NCBI GenBank assembly: GCA_015657535.1 | Contig: JADHZB010001916.1 | Location: 38,352 to 102,351 of the forward strand | From: Nephromyces sp. MM_2019 | Taxonomy: Eukaryota > Apicomplexa > Aconoidasida > Nephromycida | DNA: 64,000 bases | Direction: 5' to 3' | Shown: in pieces, positions 61,864 through 64,000 of the stretch | Numbering within the stretch: the stretch's first letter is position 1 | Layout: each line of letters opens with the position of its first letter | The notes under the pieces: generated by a model | What the model saw: only the letters and a program-made list of their open reading frames with translations | Told to the model about the DNA's origin: nothing | The model's database searches: none | Made by a program: the position numbers and the translations under genes

Positions 61864-63998
61864 ATGCATCGTCCAACTGTATATTTGCACGAAGGGGCCA
61901 CCCCCAAGACTGCTCAGCACGATCAAGGGCGATACTATGCCGGAGATCCCATGTATCAGCCTACCCAGCAACAGCAGCCCTCCCCCCAGATGGTCAATCC
62001 AAGCTCTGCCAATGGATATGGCTATGGCGCAGCCCTCCCCCAAAGCAGTGTTAGACCCCCCCCATACAATTATTCCACCCCTCAGCAAGCCCCCTCCCCA
62101 GGGGGGTACAATTCTGCAGCTGCAAAAACCCCTTCTCCTATGCATTCACAGTTGAATGGGATGGCCCCCTCTTACCCTTCTTATCCCACAGCTTACACCC
62201 CCCCTGGAGCTTCCTACCCTCCAAGCACGCCAACAGCATCAAACAGAGAAGGAAATCTTCACACACAAGGGCGTCCTCCCGCTGCAGCAGCCACAGCTCC
62301 TCCTACCGCCATGAGTGGGATTGCAAACCCATCCAACTACCCCCCACACACCACCACCACCAGCTATTCTCCACATACTGCCACCAATTTCCCCCCACAC
62401 ACCGCTGCCACAACAAACTACCAACCCCTTCTAAAACACGATTATACGTATCAGAAACCCCCCCTAGCCGGAGGTTTTTCCCCTGCAGGAAGTGGTGCTC
62501 CTCCTGGAAATACCGGTGCTTACCAGTATCCACACCTTACGACTTCACAGGCGGGGAAGCAGCGAGAGGGCGGGGGGGTTGAACTATCCACCCAACCAGC
62601 ATCTCATCAACCCCCCCCTCGCTACCCGCAAGCTTACCCTGCTTACACGCAGGAGAGTCTCGCTGGCAAAGCACTATCTTCAGTGCGTCCTGGTGCCTTA
62701 GGGAATACCCCCTCCTCTTCTCGTAATGCTGAGATACCTTACGTTTCTACTATGCAGCGTAGGGGGGAGGGGGGCTATGACATGGCAGGGGGATCTTCAT
62801 TGCAGCCTCATCACGCTGGTGGGTTGGGGGGAACCTCACATCGCTACCCCCCTCAAGGCTATGATCAATCTCTGGCCTCAGGAGGGTACCAGCGGCATGG
62901 GGATTACGGCGTTGGTGGGGGGCCTCCGGTTCCAGACGCAAGGGCAGGTACTGGGCGATACATGGGTGATGCTCATATGGGGGGGTTGCAGCAAGTTGAA
63001 GCAGCTTCCTCCTTGGCAGGAGGGGGGATGCTATCTACCCCTCACCCCCAGGACGGCTTAGGAGGCCGTTTGCCACGCGGGGGGCCTAGCTTGGAAGGGG
63101 GTATAGCGGATGGCTCACAAGCTGGAGGGGCTCAGAAAAGTGCTACCCCCCTGGCTTCGCAGAGGAATTGGACTACTAGACCGCCTGGTTACCCCTCCCC
63201 TAACCCTGTCGGGCAAAGTGCCAATATGGAAGACCTAACAAGACCAATGTATGGCTACGCACGGCAGGCTTCCCCCCCTGGGCATATTGATGCTCATTAC
63301 GAAGCTAGAAACTCGGTGGGTAGTCCGTTAATCAGTGGATATAGGGGGGTGAGTTTAGGTGTCGAATCGTTTTTTGTGTGTGTGATGGGTAACTCCGGGG
63401 TTATGCATTCCTCATGATAGCCTGTTGCAGTAGTGATATGGTGTGTGCATGATTCCCACCCTCTTTTGTGTGGTGTGCCTCTAGCTATCTTCTTGTTCCT
63501 TTACTGTGATTACTCTGTCGTTCTTTTGTTCATCCCCCGACTCTTCTACAGCTCACACTCCCCCTGCTTCTGATAACCCCCCACACTTCATGCCATTCAA
63601 TTTGATTGTCACTTTCCCTAAGATCTTCACATCTTCATGCATTTCCACCAATTTTTGCGGGTAATTTAGCCTTTTTGGATGGATTTCTACCTTTTTTTGT
63701 GTTTCTCCTTTTCTAGTGTGTGTGTTTGCGTCTGATTACGCTTTATTGGACTGTGTATATTCGCATGGGTGTGTGCACACTTTCATGTTTGTGCTTTTCA
63801 GAGGCCTATGTATGGAGCTCCTTCCTATCCTGCTACAGCAGTTGCCCAAGAAGGAATAAAATCGAGCTATAACAATCAGGTAGTTGTGTGTGTGCTCAGT
63901 TGTTGACATTTGAGTGTAGATCTTCTTCTTTTCTTTGTGTGTGTTAAATAAAATACATACAGAATGGCTATCCGAAGATAAAGAATTTGATAGATTAG
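61864..63998 (+). CDS. Pro/Gly/Tyr-rich low-complexity protein, about three exons
   Basis: The proposed exons are 61864-63348 (donor GTGAGT), 63802-63879 (acceptor TTTCAG) and 63963-63998 (acceptor TACAG), giving 532 residues if the last exon is right. ATG 61864 is chosen because the downstream composition starts there (MHRPTVYLHEGATPK). The protein is dominated by Pro, Gly, Ser, Tyr, Gln and Ala, with PSYPSYPTAYTPPGASYP-like stretches, several NYPPHT/SYSPHT/NFPPHT repeats at about residues 158-185, and a Gly-rich second half. It has no predicted membrane segment and no catalytic motif. Such prion-like or scaffold-like composition occurs in RNA-binding, coat and cytoskeletal proteins; none can be chosen here. 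Pro and Gly use CCC and GGG heavily, unlike the other genes, creating C or G runs up to eight long. The third exon ends only two bases before the window edge, so the true C-terminus may differ. Confidence 0.78.
62056..62063 (+). repeat. Run of eight C inside the Pro-rich coding exon
   Basis: The run encodes consecutive Pro codons after an Arg codon. Similar C or G runs of five to seven bases recur through 62200-63350. They make the frame prone to indels; the frame stays open across all of them. Confidence 0.9.
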
Positions 63999-64000
63999 AT

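Overview
This is eukaryotic, AT-rich nuclear DNA. Conserved genes are cut into many short exons by GT-AG introns full of TG/CA microsatellites and T-rich tracts. One gene encodes a bacterial-type Der/EngA GTPase with a signal-peptide-like, basic N-terminal leader, as expected for a protein sent to a secondary plastid. Together these suggest an apicomplexan or related plastid-bearing alveolate; this is an inference, not a species call.

Layout. 1-5474: no convincing gene, one perfect 17-bp hairpin. 5475-7391 (+): intronless multi-pass membrane protein of unknown family, followed directly by three 25-bp tandem repeats. About 8590-9524 (+): membrane protein with a probable TB2/DP1/HVA22 (REEP/Yop1-like) region; its 5' exon was not found. 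9525-14663: no gene seen. 14664-27777 (+): Der/EngA GTPase in 15 exons, with GTPase 1, GTPase 2 and KH-like domains reconstructed in frame. 27778-33399: no convincing gene. 33400-34845 (+): intronless Ser-rich unknown protein. 35406-36517 (+): probable two-exon acidic/polar unknown protein. 39273-47186 (-): DNA polymerase delta small subunit (POLD2) in 12 exons, complete in frame. About 49656-49949 (-): weak candidate exons. 50696-51668 (-): two-exon glutathione S-transferase. 52600-54000: GC-richer island without a recognisable gene. 58000-61100: minisatellites and microsatellites. 61864-63998 (+): Pro/Gly/Tyr-rich low-complexity protein in about three exons, reaching nearly to the window edge.

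The three recognised housekeeping products act in separate places: Der in plastid ribosome assembly (inferred), POLD2 in nuclear DNA replication, GST in glutathione chemistry. There is no operon-like organisation. The recurring structural theme is the introns. Those of Der and POLD2 carry TG repeats in the sense strand, often with complementary CA repeats nearer the acceptor, plus minisatellites, purine or pyrimidine tracts and one perfect 22-bp hairpin. The lineage-specific-looking genes have few or no introns.
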